From positions 1 to 42,754 of the forward strand of contig JAFGSS010000060.1 of NCBI GenBank assembly GCA_016934555.1: DNA of 42,754 nt. The letters are read 5' to 3'. Of the stretch, positions 8,960 through 18,916 are shown piece after piece. Numbering within the stretch: the stretch's first letter is position 1; every line of letters starts with the position of its first letter. The position numbers were made by a program, and so were the translations under genes. Origin of the DNA: Acidobacteriota bacterium (GTDB taxonomy: Bacteria; Acidobacteriota; UBA6911). The notes beneath the pieces were generated by a model that did no database searches, had not been told where the DNA came from, and saw nothing but the letters and a program-made list of their open reading frames with translations.

Positions 8960-10370
8960 GGAATCCCTCCTCGCAAGGCCCGGGGCGCCGCCCGGCTTCC
9001 TCGCCCCGGTGCGGGGCGAGGACCGCTTCCTTGAACGCGCGCCCGCGCTCTTCGTAATCCCGGAACATGTCGAAACTGGCACAGGCGGGGGCCAGCAGGA
9101 CCACGTCTCCGGGCCCGGCCTCCCGCCGGCAGGCCGACACCGCCTCCTCCATCGACCCGGCGGCGGAAACGGCCGTCACGTCAGCCAGGGCCCGGCGGAG
9201 CTTGTCCGCCGCCTCGCCGATCACCACGAGGCGGCGGACACGTTGGCGGACCAGGGGGCGCAGGGAGGCGAAATCCCCCTCCTTGTCCCGCCCCCCGGCG
9301 ATCAGCAGGATGTTGCCCGGGAAAGACTCCAGCGCCTTCGCGGTCGCGTCCACGTTGGTGGCCTTGGAATCGTTGTAATAGCGCACCCCGTCCAGTTCCG
9401 CGACCAACTCGATCCGGTGCTCCACCCCCCGGAACGCACGGACGCCGGCCTCGAGGCCCTCGGCCGGGATCCCGGCCAGGATCGCCATGGCGCAGGCCGC
9501 GAGCACGTTTTCCAGGTTGTGCGCCCCCACGAGGCCGACGGCCTCGACGGGAAAGAGGTCGCGCTCCCCGTCGTCGCTGCGGTAGAGCACGCGGCCGCCG
9601 CGCACGAAGGCCCCCCGCTCGAGCGACCGGCGCCGGCTGAACAGCACCGGGCGGGAGTGCACGGCTGCCGCCATGGCGGCCGTGCGAGCGTCGTCGGCGT
9701 TCAGCACCGCCCGGTCCCCGTCCACCTGGTTCATGAAGAGGCGTTGCTTCGCGGCGACGTACTCCCCGAACCCGGCGTACCGATCGAGGTGATCGGGCGT
9801 GAGATTCAGGATCGCGCCGATCGCGGGCCGGAAGGTGTCGATCGCCTCCAGTTGAAAGCTGGACAGCTCCACGGCGTAGAGGTCTCCGGGAGCGGAGTCC
9901 TCGGCGTACCGGATCAGGGGGGTCCCGATGTTGCCGGCGGCGCGGCAGCGGCGGCCGGCGGCGGAGGCCAGGTGGGCCACCAGGGCCGTCGTCGTCGTCT
10001 TGCCGTTGGAGCCCGTGATCCCGATGAGGGTCCCCTCGATGTGGCGGTACGCCAGTTCGACCTCGGCGATGACGGGGACCCCGGCGGCCCGGCTGGCGTC
10101 GAAGAGGGGGAGCGACAGGGGGATGCCCGGGCTGACCACGACCAGGTCGGAGCGGCGGAAGCTCTCCTCCCGGTGCCCCCCGAGTTCCAGTGCCAGTTCC
10201 CCGGACCGGGCGGCCAGCTCCTCGAGCCCGCCGACGGCGGGTTCCAGGCTTTCCCTCGGCCGGATGTCGGTGAGGGTGACGCGGGCCCCGCGCGACAGCA
10301 GGAAGCGGGCGGCGGCCACGCCGCTCCTCCCCGCCCCCGCCACCAGGACCGACTTTCCGCGATAGCTCAT
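8949..10370 (-). CDS. murD: UDP-N-acetylmuramoyl-L-alanine--D-glutamate ligase MurD
   Basis: MurD adds D-Glu to UDP-MurNAc-L-Ala. The start 'MSYRGKSVLVAGAGRSGVAA' (10370) overlaps the murF stop as ATGA; the longer track ORF is murF read in another frame. The 473-residue protein shows the ATP loop 'GITGSNGKTTTTALV', 'NLTPDHLDRY' and 'YNDSKATNVDAT', with a C-terminal 'LLIAGGRDKEGDF'. The direct murF/murD overlap leaves no room for mraY, which usually lies here. ftsW starts inside the last codons of this gene. Confidence 0.97.
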   Translation of the reverse strand: MSYRGKSVLVAGAGRSGVAAARFLLSRGARVTLTDIRPRESLEPAVGGLEELAARSGELALELGGHREESFRRSDLVVVSPGIPLSLPLFDASRAAGVPVIAEVELAYRHIEGTLIGITGSNGKTTTTALVAHLASAAGRRCRAAGNIGTPLIRYAEDSAPGDLYAVELSSFQLEAIDTFRPAIGAILNLTPDHLDRYAGFGEYVAAKQRLFMNQVDGDRAVLNADDARTAAMAAAVHSRPVLFSRRRSLERGAFVRGGRVLYRSDDGERDLFPVEAVGLVGAHNLENVLAACAMAILAGIPAEGLEAGVRAFRGVEHRIELVAELDGVRYYNDSKATNVDATAKALESFPGNILLIAGGRDKEGDFASLRPLVRQRVRRLVVIGEAADKLRRALADVTAVSAAGSMEEAVSACRREAGPGDVVLLAPACASFDMFRDYEERGRAFKEAVLAPHRGEEAGRRPGPCEEGFHGL

Positions 10371-11787
10371 CCGTTCTTCTCCTGGCCCGGGCCGTCGGCC
10401 AGCGGGAAGCGGGAGCGCAGGCTCCCGACGATCTTTTCCATCTGCACGCCGCGCGAGCCCTTGACCAGCACCAGGTCTCCCGGTCGCAGCGATTCCGCGA
10501 CGAAGCCGGCCGCCGCGTCGGCGTCCGGGAAGAAGCGGGAGCGGGTCAGCCCCGACTCCACCGCCGCGCGGACGATCTCGGCCGCGGCGCCCCCGACCCC
10601 TACGACCAGGTCCACTTCCCGGCGCGCGGCGTGGAGGCCGCACTCGAAATGGAGCCCCGCCGAACTTTCCCCCAATTCGCGCATTTCGCCCGCGACCAGG
10701 ACCCGGCGCGAAAAATAGGGCATTTCCGACAGGGTGTCAATCATCCGCGTGAGGGCCCCGGGGTTGGAATTGTAGGAGTCGTCGATCACGGCGAACCCCT
10801 CGCGGAAGCGGAGGATCCCCCCCCGCATCGCCACGCGCGGGAGATCGCGGAGCCCCTCGACCACTTTCCCCGGTTCCATTCCCCATCGGAGGGCGAGCGC
10901 CACCCCGGGGAGGGCGTCGAGGACGAAGTGGGCGCCGGCGAAGGGGAGGACGGCCGGGCCGCTGTAGCCGGGGCACGCAAGCTCGAAGCGGGTCTCTTCC
11001 GGGCCGATGAGGCGGATATCGCCCGCACGGACATCGGCGGAGGGGGAGAGGCCGAACGAGACCTTTTCCCCCGGGTACCGCGCGGCGAGGGCGACCACCC
11101 GCGCGTCGTCGGCGTTGTAGACCAGGAGCCCGTCGGGGGGGAGGCTCTCGACCATCTCCCCCTTCGCCCGGGCAATCGAGTCCACCGAGTCGAAAAACTC
11201 CAGGTGAACGGGGGCCACGTTGGTCAGGATGCCGACCTGGGGCCGGGCGATCCGGCACATCTCGGCGATTTCGCCCGCGGCGCTCATCCCCATCTCGAAG
11301 ATTCCCACGCGGTGCCCCGGTTCCAGCCCCACGAGCGCCAGCGGGAGCCCGTAGAGGTTGTTGAAATTGCCGGGGGTCTGGTGCACCGTGAACCCGCGGG
11401 ACAACAGCCCGGCCGCGAACCGCCGCGTCGTGGTCTTGCCCATGCTCCCGGTGACGGCCACGAGTGTCCCGGGCCAGCCGGTCCGCACCGCCGCGGCCAG
11501 GGACTTCAGCGCGCGGTGGGTGTCGTCGACCTCGATGAGGACGCACTCGGGAGGGAAGGGGCCGGGGTGCCGGCGCCCCCGCTCCGCCACGACGCCCGAC
11601 GCCCCCGCGGCGAGGGCGTCGGGGATGAACCGGTGCCCGTCCTGGCGGGGGCCCCGGATGGCGATGAAGAGGTCGCCCGGGCGGAGCGTCCGGGTGTCTA
11701 TCGATACGCCGGTGAGGACCGTGCCGCCGCTTCCGCCGGCCAGCGTCCCGCCCGTGCCCGCCTGCACCTGTGCCGCCGAAAGCCGGG

Positions 11788-11791
<4 letters not shown>
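10367..11791 (-). CDS. murF: UDP-N-acetylmuramoyl-tripeptide--D-alanyl-D-alanine ligase MurF
   Basis: MurF completes the pentapeptide by adding D-Ala-D-Ala. Start 'MTRLSAAQVQAG' at 11791 overlaps the murE stop (ATGA), giving 474 residues. The N-domain carries 'GVSIDTRTLRPGDLFIAIRG', which murE shares in related form; the ATP loop is 'AVTGSMGKTTTRRF', and 'FEMGMSAAGEIAEMCRIA' and 'DDSYNSNPGALTRMI' are MurF hallmarks. The track start lies 15 codons upstream, inside murE, and is not needed. ATGA overlaps at both ends point to tight translational coupling. Confidence 0.97.
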
Positions 11792-13278
<1,487 letters not shown>

Positions 13279-13291
13279 GGGTCCGTTCTCC

Positions 13292-15385
13292 TCAGGGCCG
13301 ATCGTTCGACATTTGGGAATCCGCGCGCTCGGCCGCGTACTGCGCTTCCGCGGCCGCCATCGCTTTTTCGAGGTTCGCCTGGACAAAGGTCACGCTGCAG
13401 GTCTCCCCCCTGGGAATCCGGGCCCCGGGCGCGGGGGACTGATAGACGGCGATCCCGGACCCTCTGGCTTCGAGGTGAATCCCGATATCGATGCACTGGT
13501 AGAGGACGTCGCGCTTGGACCGGCCCCGGAAGTCGGGCAGGGGTACCCAGTCCCCGTCGATCCTCACCGAGAGGACCCCCGGAGATTCCCGGGTGGGCGG
13601 GCGCCGCTCGGGGAAGGGCGCCATGGGACGGACCGGGGTGGCGTCGGGCCGGTAATCCTGGGCCCCCGCGGCCATCGGCTGCAGCTTCGGCAGCGGCAGG
13701 CCGGGGTCGGGGGGGATCCGGAGCTGCATCAGGACTTCCTGGATCACCCTCTGGAAGACGGGGGCGGAGACATCGCCGCCGTAGTGTCCCCTGGAGGGCT
13801 CGTCGAGCTGCGCCAGCACCGTGATGCGGGGCCGCGGCAGCGGGGCGAACCCGATGAAGGAAGCGACGTAGCGGGTGGCGGAGTAGCGGCCGTTGACGAT
13901 CTTCTGGGCCGTCCCCGTCTTCCCTGCCGCGCGGTATCCCTCGAGCGCCGCCCGTTTCCCGGTCCCCCGCAGCACGACCCCCTCGAAGGCATGGGTCACC
14001 GCCTCCGCCGTTCTCGGGCTCATGATCCGCTCCCGCTCGGGCTCGTGCACCCTGACGAGGTCGCCGTTTTCGTCGATCACGCGGTCCACGACCGAGGGCC
14101 GGACCCGGAACCCCCCGTTGGCGATGGCGTTGATGGCGTTCAGGATCTGCAGCGAGGTGACCCCGACTTCCTGCCCGAAGGAGATCGCCCCGATCGACAG
14201 CCCCGACCACTTGTGCCAGTCGCGCACCAGCCCTATGATTTCGCCCGGCAGGTCCACCCCGGTTCTGGAACCGAAACCGAAGGTGCGGAGCGCCCCGTAC
14301 AGCCGCTCCTCTCCCAGCCGCAGGCCGAGTTTGGCGACCCCCACGTTGGAGGAGAATTCGAGGATCTGGCTGAAGCTCAGCATCCCGTAGGCCTTGTGGT
14401 CGCGGAAGCGGTGGCCCCCGATCTGGATCGAACCCATCTGGCAGTCGATCATCTCGTCCGGGTGCGTAAGCCCCGCCTCCAGGGCTGCGGTCGCCACGAC
14501 CACCTTGAAGGTAGACCCCGGTTCGAACATATCCGAGACCGCCCGGTTGCGCCAGTGATCGGCCTTGTACTCGTTGTACTTGTTGCAGTTGAACTGGGGG
14601 TAGTTGGAAAGGGCGAGGATCCTTCCGGTCTCCGATTCCATCACGATGACGGTCCCGGCCCTTGCCCCCGACGCCTCCACCCCCGCCGCCAGCTCCCGGT
14701 CGGCGATGTACTGGATCGATTTGTCGATGCTGAGCACGAGGCTGTGCCCCTGGACGGGGGGCTTGTCGACCCTGACCCTGAAGGAGCGGCGGCGGGCGTC
14801 GACATCGAAGGAGTAAACGCCTTCCGAACCCTTGAGCAGGTCGTCGTACTGGAGTTCCAGCCCCGCGCCCCCGTCCCCGTTCATGTTGACGAACCCGAGC
14901 GTGTGGCTGGCCAGGTCCCGGTTGGGATACACGCGCATGCTTTCGTCCACGAAATAGACACCGTCCATGTCGAGGGCTTCGATGCGGGCTTCGGCCTGGG
15001 GGTCGATCCTGCGCTTGACGATCAGGAAGCTCCGGTGGGCGGGATCGGACATCCGGGCCAGGAGCTGCCGGGGGTCCAGTTCCAGGATCGACGCCAGCTG
15101 CCGGGCGGCGGCGGGGATGTCCTTCATCCTGCGCGGTTCGGCCACGGCCGTGCTCACGGTCACGCTGGAGGCGAGCTCGGCCATGCGGCTGTCGTAGAGG
15201 ACGCCGCGCGGCGCGTGAATGGAGCGGCGCACCTGCTGCCGCTCGGAGGCCAGGAGGCGGTAGGAGGGGTGCTCGAAGACCTGCAGCTGCACCAGCCGGA
15301 GCAGGATGAGAACGCCCCAGAAGGAAATCCCCAGGATCACCAGAGCGATTCTCGAATTCCTGGAGCCGCGGCCGCTGTCGGACAT
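13292..15385 (-). CDS. ftsI: Septal peptidoglycan D,D-transpeptidase FtsI (PBP3-like) with C-terminal PASTA domain
   Basis: A class B penicillin-binding protein that cross-links septal peptidoglycan with FtsW. The 697-residue protein has one N-terminal membrane anchor ('IALVILGISFWGVLILLRLV'), a pedestal domain, and the three transpeptidase motifs: SxxK 'GSTFK' (Ser291), SxN 'SSN' (345-347) and KTG 'GKTGTAQ' (489-491). A PASTA domain follows at about 605-670 ('VPLPDFRGRSKRDVLYQCID'), which is more usual in Gram-positive and some Acidobacteriota-type PBPs. No Shine-Dalgarno precedes the ATG, and the 98-base gap to ftsL holds an inverted-repeat element. Confidence 0.95.
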   Translation of the reverse strand: MSDSGRGSRNSRIALVILGISFWGVLILLRLVQLQVFEHPSYRLLASERQQVRRSIHAPRGVLYDSRMAELASSVTVSTAVAEPRRMKDIPAAARQLASILELDPRQLLARMSDPAHRSFLIVKRRIDPQAEARIEALDMDGVYFVDESMRVYPNRDLASHTLGFVNMNGDGGAGLELQYDDLLKGSEGVYSFDVDARRRSFRVRVDKPPVQGHSLVLSIDKSIQYIADRELAAGVEASGARAGTVIVMESETGRILALSNYPQFNCNKYNEYKADHWRNRAVSDMFEPGSTFKVVVATAALEAGLTHPDEMIDCQMGSIQIGGHRFRDHKAYGMLSFSQILEFSSNVGVAKLGLRLGEERLYGALRTFGFGSRTGVDLPGEIIGLVRDWHKWSGLSIGAISFGQEVGVTSLQILNAINAIANGGFRVRPSVVDRVIDENGDLVRVHEPERERIMSPRTAEAVTHAFEGVVLRGTGKRAALEGYRAAGKTGTAQKIVNGRYSATRYVASFIGFAPLPRPRITVLAQLDEPSRGHYGGDVSAPVFQRVIQEVLMQLRIPPDPGLPLPKLQPMAAGAQDYRPDATPVRPMAPFPERRPPTRESPGVLSVRIDGDWVPLPDFRGRSKRDVLYQCIDIGIHLEARGSGIAVYQSPAPGARIPRGETCSVTFVQANLEKAMAAAEAQYAAERADSQMSNDRP

Positions 15386-15390
15386 AACGG

Positions 15391-15470
15391 TTTATGATGG
15401 ACGAGATACGATCGACGATGCCGCGCGCGGGCGGGTTCTCGCGTCAATCGTCGATCATAAATCGTCGATC
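15391..15470. repeat. Inverted-repeat (REP/MITE-like) element in the ftsL-ftsI gap
   Basis: Nested repeats fill this gap: TTTATGAT (15391) pairs with ATCATAAA (15454), ATCGACGAT (15411) pairs with ATCGTCGAT (15447), and a further ATCGTCGATC follows at 15461. The intervening loop is very G+C-rich (ccgcgcgcgggcgggttct). The element is palindromic, noncoding and sits inside an otherwise tightly packed operon, which suggests a dispersed REP-like repeat that folds into a hairpin in the mRNA. Confidence 0.6.
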
Positions 15471-15483
15471 CTCTCTTCGGGTT

Positions 15484-15924
15484 TCAATTGCTGCGGTTGC
15501 CGCCCGATCGGGGCCCCTGGTTCAGCGACCTCAGTTCCGCTTCCCCGGCATCGGCCAGGGCCAGGGCGTAGGCCCCCGGTTCGGTTCTGCGCGTGGGCGG
15601 CAGGATGACCTGGTTCGGGCGCAGCGGCGCCATCTCGAGTTCGTTGCGGGCGAGGATATCGATCCGCTCGGGATTGCGGAGGGTCTCCTCCTCGAGGATC
15701 AGCCTCTTCTGCATGCGCACGAGCACTTCCTCCCGGGCGAACAGGCTCTGGCTTTCATATCCTATATGGACGATCTGGCCGCGGACCCAGGAGTAGAAAA
15801 GAAAGGCTCCCGCAACCAGGGCGAGGGCGGCGACGGTGCCGAGCATTTCCCACAGCATGCGGGCGTCGATGTCGCGCCGGATTCCGTAATTGCGTGCTTC
15901 TATGCTAGCTGCCCAGTCTGTCAT
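15484..15924 (-). CDS. ftsL: FtsL-like cell division protein
   Basis: A small bitopic protein of 146 residues in the FtsL position between rsmH and ftsI. A cytoplasmic N-terminus of about 25 residues is followed by a membrane helix ('MLGTVAALALVAGAFLFYSWV') and a heptad-like coiled coil ('EEVLVRMQKRLILEEETLRNPERIDILARNEL'). The 'NPERIDILARNELEMAPLRPNQVI' stretch matches the FtsL/DivIC tail where the coil gives way to a conserved loop. The FtsL family diverges strongly, so identity rests on topology and context. The start overlaps the end of rsmH by 20 bases. Confidence 0.8.
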   Translation of the reverse strand: MTDWAASIEARNYGIRRDIDARMLWEMLGTVAALALVAGAFLFYSWVRGQIVHIGYESQSLFAREEVLVRMQKRLILEEETLRNPERIDILARNELEMAPLRPNQVILPPTRRTEPGAYALALADAGEAELRSLNQGPRSGGNRSN

Positions 15925-16963
15925 CGTGATCTCCAGGTTCTCCGTCGGGCGATGCGTCTCCGGCCCCCGCTTCCGGTCCGGGTGTTTCGGTTCGTTCCAG
16001 GGCCCTCAGCCGCGCGCTGCGGGCCCTGGGGTTGGTCTGCACTTCCTCCTCCCCCGGCGTCAGGGGACGCGGAGTGAGGATGCGGCCCCTCGCCGTCCTG
16101 GGGCAGGTGCACAGTTCCGGCGCGGCGTCGCACACGCACTGTCCGGCCAGCCGGCGGAACGCCCTCTTGACGATGCGGTCCTCCAGGGAGTGGAAGGCGA
16201 TGACCACGATCCTTCCCCCCGGACTGAGGAAACCGAAGGCATCCGTGAGCAGCTCTTCCAGCCCTTCCAGCTCCTCGTTGACCGCTATCCGCAGCGCCTG
16301 GAAGGTCCGGGTCGCGGGATGGATGCTCTGATGCCCGCGGACCCTGAAAGAGCGGCTGACGACGGCCGCCAGTTGAAGGCACCGGGTGATCGGGGCCCGC
16401 TTCCGCTCCCGCACGATGGCGGCGGCGATGCGGCGCGAATGCCGCTCCTCGCCGTAGCGATAGATGATGTCGGCCAGTTCCGTCTCCGACAGGTTGTTGA
16501 CCAAATCGGCCGCCGTCCACCGCTGCGTCCGGTCCATGCGCATGTCCAGCATCTCGTCCGACTGGAAGCTGAACCCGCGTTCCGGGGACAACAGCTGGTA
16601 GGAATTCACCCCCAGGTCCAGCAGGATGCCGTCCACGGGAGGCAGCGCCAGGTTGTTCAGGATCAGCGGCAGGTTCTTGTAGTTGTCGTGAAACAGGCGA
16701 AAGCCCGATCCGGACGCCGCGAGCCGGAGAGAGGCTTTTTCGAGCGATTCAGCGTCCCGATCGATGCCGATCAGCCGCCCCCCCGGCCGGATCCTTTCCA
16801 GGATCCCCAGGGAATGTCCCCCGAGGCCCACCGTGGCGTCGACGTAAAGCCCGCCGGGCCGGCACCGGAGCAGGTCATAGACCTCCCGCCGCATCACCGG
16901 AAGATGTTCGGTTTCCGTATGTTCGCCGTGAAGTGTCATGGTATTCCGGGCCGATGCAACCAC
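15905..16963 (-). CDS. rsmH: 16S rRNA (cytosine-1402-N4)-methyltransferase RsmH (MraW)
   Basis: RsmH methylates C1402 of 16S rRNA at N4. The 352-residue product shows 'HLPVMRREVYDLL', SAM motif 'YVDATVGLGGHSLGIL', 'IGIDRDAESLEKA', 'ILLDLGVNSYQLLSPERGFSF' and 'DMRMDRTQRWTAADLVNN', then 'TFQALRIAVNEELEGLEELL', all family hallmarks. The GTG start at 16963 was kept because GAGGAA lies 5 bases upstream; the ATG at 16939 (MTLHGEH) lacks such a site. It is the second gene of the operon, 23 bases after mraZ. Confidence 0.96.
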   Translation of the reverse strand: MVASARNTMTLHGEHTETEHLPVMRREVYDLLRCRPGGLYVDATVGLGGHSLGILERIRPGGRLIGIDRDAESLEKASLRLAASGSGFRLFHDNYKNLPLILNNLALPPVDGILLDLGVNSYQLLSPERGFSFQSDEMLDMRMDRTQRWTAADLVNNLSETELADIIYRYGEERHSRRIAAAIVRERKRAPITRCLQLAAVVSRSFRVRGHQSIHPATRTFQALRIAVNEELEGLEELLTDAFGFLSPGGRIVVIAFHSLEDRIVKRAFRRLAGQCVCDAAPELCTCPRTARGRILTPRPLTPGEEEVQTNPRARSARLRALERTETPGPEAGAGDASPDGEPGDHDDRLGS

Positions 16964-16986
16964 TGTTTCCTCAATTCGGGTTTCTG

Positions 16987-17427
16987 CTAGAATCCCTGCT
17001 CCGCCAGTTTCTCGCGTTCCTCCCGGGTGAGGGGACTCTCCTTGAGGCTACGGCGGAACACCTCGTCGTTCCATACCTCGAGGTGGTCCATCTTTCCGAT
17101 GACGATCACGTCCCCCGATATCTGGGCGTCCTCGCGCAGCGATTGCGGGATCAGGATGCGGCCCTGGGGGTCCATCTGCGACACCAGGCCGTAGTAGCTG
17201 GTGAACCGCTCCAGTTTCATCTTCGCCGGGTCCATCCGGGGAGGCTCCTCGAACTTCCTGGCGATCCGTTTCCACACGGGAATCGGATAGATCTGGGCGC
17301 ACTGACCGTCGTCGCTGGTCACGTAGTAGGTGTCGTCCTCGGTATCCGGCAGGTCGCGACGGAACTTTGCGGGCAATCGAAGGCGCGATTTTTCGTCGAT
17401 CTTCGCCGAATATCTACCCCAAAGCAT
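16987..17427 (-). CDS. mraZ: Transcriptional regulator MraZ
   Basis: MraZ is an AbrB-fold DNA-binding protein that controls the dcw operon it heads. Starting at 'MLWGRYSAKIDEKSRLRLPA' (17427) gives 146 residues, the normal size. Both DxxxR repeats are present, 'DEKSRLRLPAKFR' and 'DPQGRILIPQSLR', one per swapped-hairpin half. The track ORF begins 43 codons upstream, which would place the operator and promoter within coding sequence, so it was rejected. Three MraZ-type boxes lie 77-101 bases upstream, arguing for autoregulation. Confidence 0.95.
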   Translation of the reverse strand: MLWGRYSAKIDEKSRLRLPAKFRRDLPDTEDDTYYVTSDDGQCAQIYPIPVWKRIARKFEEPPRMDPAKMKLERFTSYYGLVSQMDPQGRILIPQSLREDAQISGDVIVIGKMDHLEVWNDEVFRRSLKESPLTREEREKLAEQGF

Positions 17428-17503
17428 ATGGAATCCGCTCTGCTTCAGACGCGCAAATGAGTTATCATTTTCAGCGGAAAACGTAATTTTGTGGTCCCGA
17501 TTG

Positions 17504-17528
17504 ACCACTATGAACCACCCTCGACCAC
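17504..17528 (-). promoter_or_regulatory. MraZ operator: three GTGGT boxes with 10-bp period
   Basis: On the minus strand, GTGGT occurs at 17528-17524, 17518-17514 and 17508-17504, each separated by exactly 5 bases. MraZ is known to bind direct repeats of a short G-rich box spaced one helical turn apart ahead of its own operon. The first box overlaps the predicted -10 of the promoter, which fits repression. Confidence 0.8.
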
Positions 17529-17556
17529 AATAATCCCTGGTTTCATGGAGTGTCAA
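17527..17556 (-). promoter_or_regulatory. Sigma-70-type promoter of the dcw operon
   Basis: On the minus strand a perfect -35 TTGACA (17556-17551) is followed after 18 bases by TATTGT (17532-17527), a 4/6 match to TATAAT. The MraZ boxes begin inside the -10 and extend over the likely start site, leaving a leader of about 90 bases before mraZ. Confidence 0.65.
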
Positions 17557-17669
17557 GCGAATTGTGATTATAAATGTGATCTTTATTGAATTTTTCCCTC
17601 CCCGGTGTCGGGGAGGGGGGGCGGGGCCCCCTCCCCTCCCGATTTCGCCTGACGGAACAGAGTCTGTGG

Positions 17670-17675
17670 TAACAT
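17670..17675 (+). promoter_or_regulatory. Possible extended -10 of ychF
   Basis: TGG followed by TAACAT forms an extended -10-like element 28 bases before the chosen ychF start. It would place the transcript start after the ATG at 17674, supporting 17704 as the real start. A weak -35 (CTGACG) lies 15 bases upstream. Confidence 0.3.
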
Positions 17676-17703
17676 GCGGGTTCTTCTATTCGAGGACGGA
17701 ATC

Positions 17704-18813
17704 ATGAAAGTGGGAATTGTCGGATTGCCGCAGGTGGGGAAAACCACGATATTCACGCTGCTGACCCGGGGGAGGGTGGACACCTCCTCCTGGGGGGGCG
17801 GGCGCGACGCGCACATCGGTATCGCCGAGGTGCCCGACCCGCGCCTGGACCGGCTGGCCGAAATCGTGAAACCGCGGAAGACCACCTACGCCACGATTGA
17901 ATATGTGGATCTCCCGGGCCTTTCCCGCGGGGAAGGGAAAGCGGCGCTGGAAGGCCGGAGCAAGGAGATGGCCACCTATCTCGCCAGCCTGAAAAACGTG
18001 GAAGCGCTGCTGCACGTGGTCAGGGCGTTTGAGGATCCCAGTCTGCCGCATGTTGAGGGATCCGTGGATCCCGCCCGGGATATCGGGGTTTTTGAACTGG
18101 AGCTGATTTTCTCGGACCTGGCCGTTATCGAAAAAAGGCTGGAGCGCCTGGAAAAGGACCTGAAGAAGGGCCGGTCGCAGGAGCTGGAGATGGAAAATGA
18201 AATCCTTCTTCGCTTCAAGGCGGCTCTGGAATCGGAGCACCCCCTGCGTGAACTCGAGCTCACGCCGGAGGAGGAGAAGCGGATCCGCGGGTTCACCTTT
18301 CTGTCGGCGAAGCCGATTCAGCTCGTCATCAACGTGGGCGACCAGGATGCCGCCAAGATCGACCGGGTGGTGGAGGCGTTCGGCCTCCAGAAGCAGGCGG
18401 CCATGCCCAATGTCGGCATCACGGCCGTGTGCGGCAAGATCGAGTCGGAAATCGCCTCCCTCCCCCCCGAGGACGCCCGCCTCTTCATGGAGGATTTCGG
18501 GCTTCCCGACAACGCCGTGGACCGCATCATCCAGCACTCCTACGATCTGCTGGGGGTTTTCTCCTACTACACCGCCGGCGAGCCGGAGGCCCGCGCCTGG
18601 ACCATCCCGCGCAACACCACCGCGGTCAAGGCGGCGGGCGTCATCCACACCGACATCGAGAAGGGGTTCATCAAGGCCGAGGTCGTTGCCTACGACGACA
18701 TGGTCGGGCTCGGCTCCTTCCCGGCGGCGAAGGCCAAGGGGGTCCTGCGCCTGGAGGGGAAGGAGTACCGGGTCCAGGAGGGGGACGTCATCCTTTTCCG
18801 GTTCAACGTATAG
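17704..18813 (+). CDS. ychF: Redox-regulated ATPase YchF (Obg family)
   Basis: YchF is a universally conserved P-loop NTPase that binds ribosomes and prefers ATP over GTP. The product from 'MKVGIVGLPQVGKTTIFTLL' has 369 residues, with Walker A 'GLPQVGKTT', switch 'VDLPGLSRGEGKAALE' and a long coiled-coil insert ('VIEKRLERLEKDLKKGRSQE'). The nucleotide-specificity loop 'VINVGDQD' replaces the GTPase NKxD. The C-terminal TGS domain is 'EARAWTIPRNTTAVKAAGVI...YRVQEGDVILFRFNV'. The ATG at 17674 adds ten unrelated residues and was rejected. Confidence 0.95.
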   Translation: MKVGIVGLPQVGKTTIFTLLTRGRVDTSSWGGGRDAHIGIAEVPDPRLDRLAEIVKPRKTTYATIEYVDLPGLSRGEGKAALEGRSKEMATYLASLKNVEALLHVVRAFEDPSLPHVEGSVDPARDIGVFELELIFSDLAVIEKRLERLEKDLKKGRSQELEMENEILLRFKAALESEHPLRELELTPEEEKRIRGFTFLSAKPIQLVINVGDQDAAKIDRVVEAFGLQKQAAMPNVGITAVCGKIESEIASLPPEDARLFMEDFGLPDNAVDRIIQHSYDLLGVFSYYTAGEPEARAWTIPRNTTAVKAAGVIHTDIEKGFIKAEVVAYDDMVGLGSFPAAKAKGVLRLEGKEYRVQEGDVILFRFNV

Positions 18814-18879
18814 GGGTGCCCGTGCGGGGCCGAAAAGTGCGGGACCGGCGCATTTGTTGTTGCCTTTTTCCGCGCTTAC

Positions 18880-18888
18880 TGGTTAAAT
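18880..18888 (+). promoter_or_regulatory. Possible extended -10 of the rplU-rpmA operon
   Basis: TGG-TTAAAT forms an extended -10 element 28 bases before the rplU start; TTGTTG lies 20 bases upstream of the hexamer, longer than ideal. It fits an independent promoter for the ribosomal protein genes after ychF. Confidence 0.35.
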
Positions 18889-18916
18889 CTCCTATTTCGG
18901 CCCAGGAGGTGAGACC

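Noticed and set aside
17596-17617. CCCTCCCC/GGGGAGGG hairpin between mraZ and ychF
   Set aside because: The T-run precedes rather than follows the stem on the plus strand, and the minus strand has A residues after it, so it is not an intrinsic terminator for either direction.
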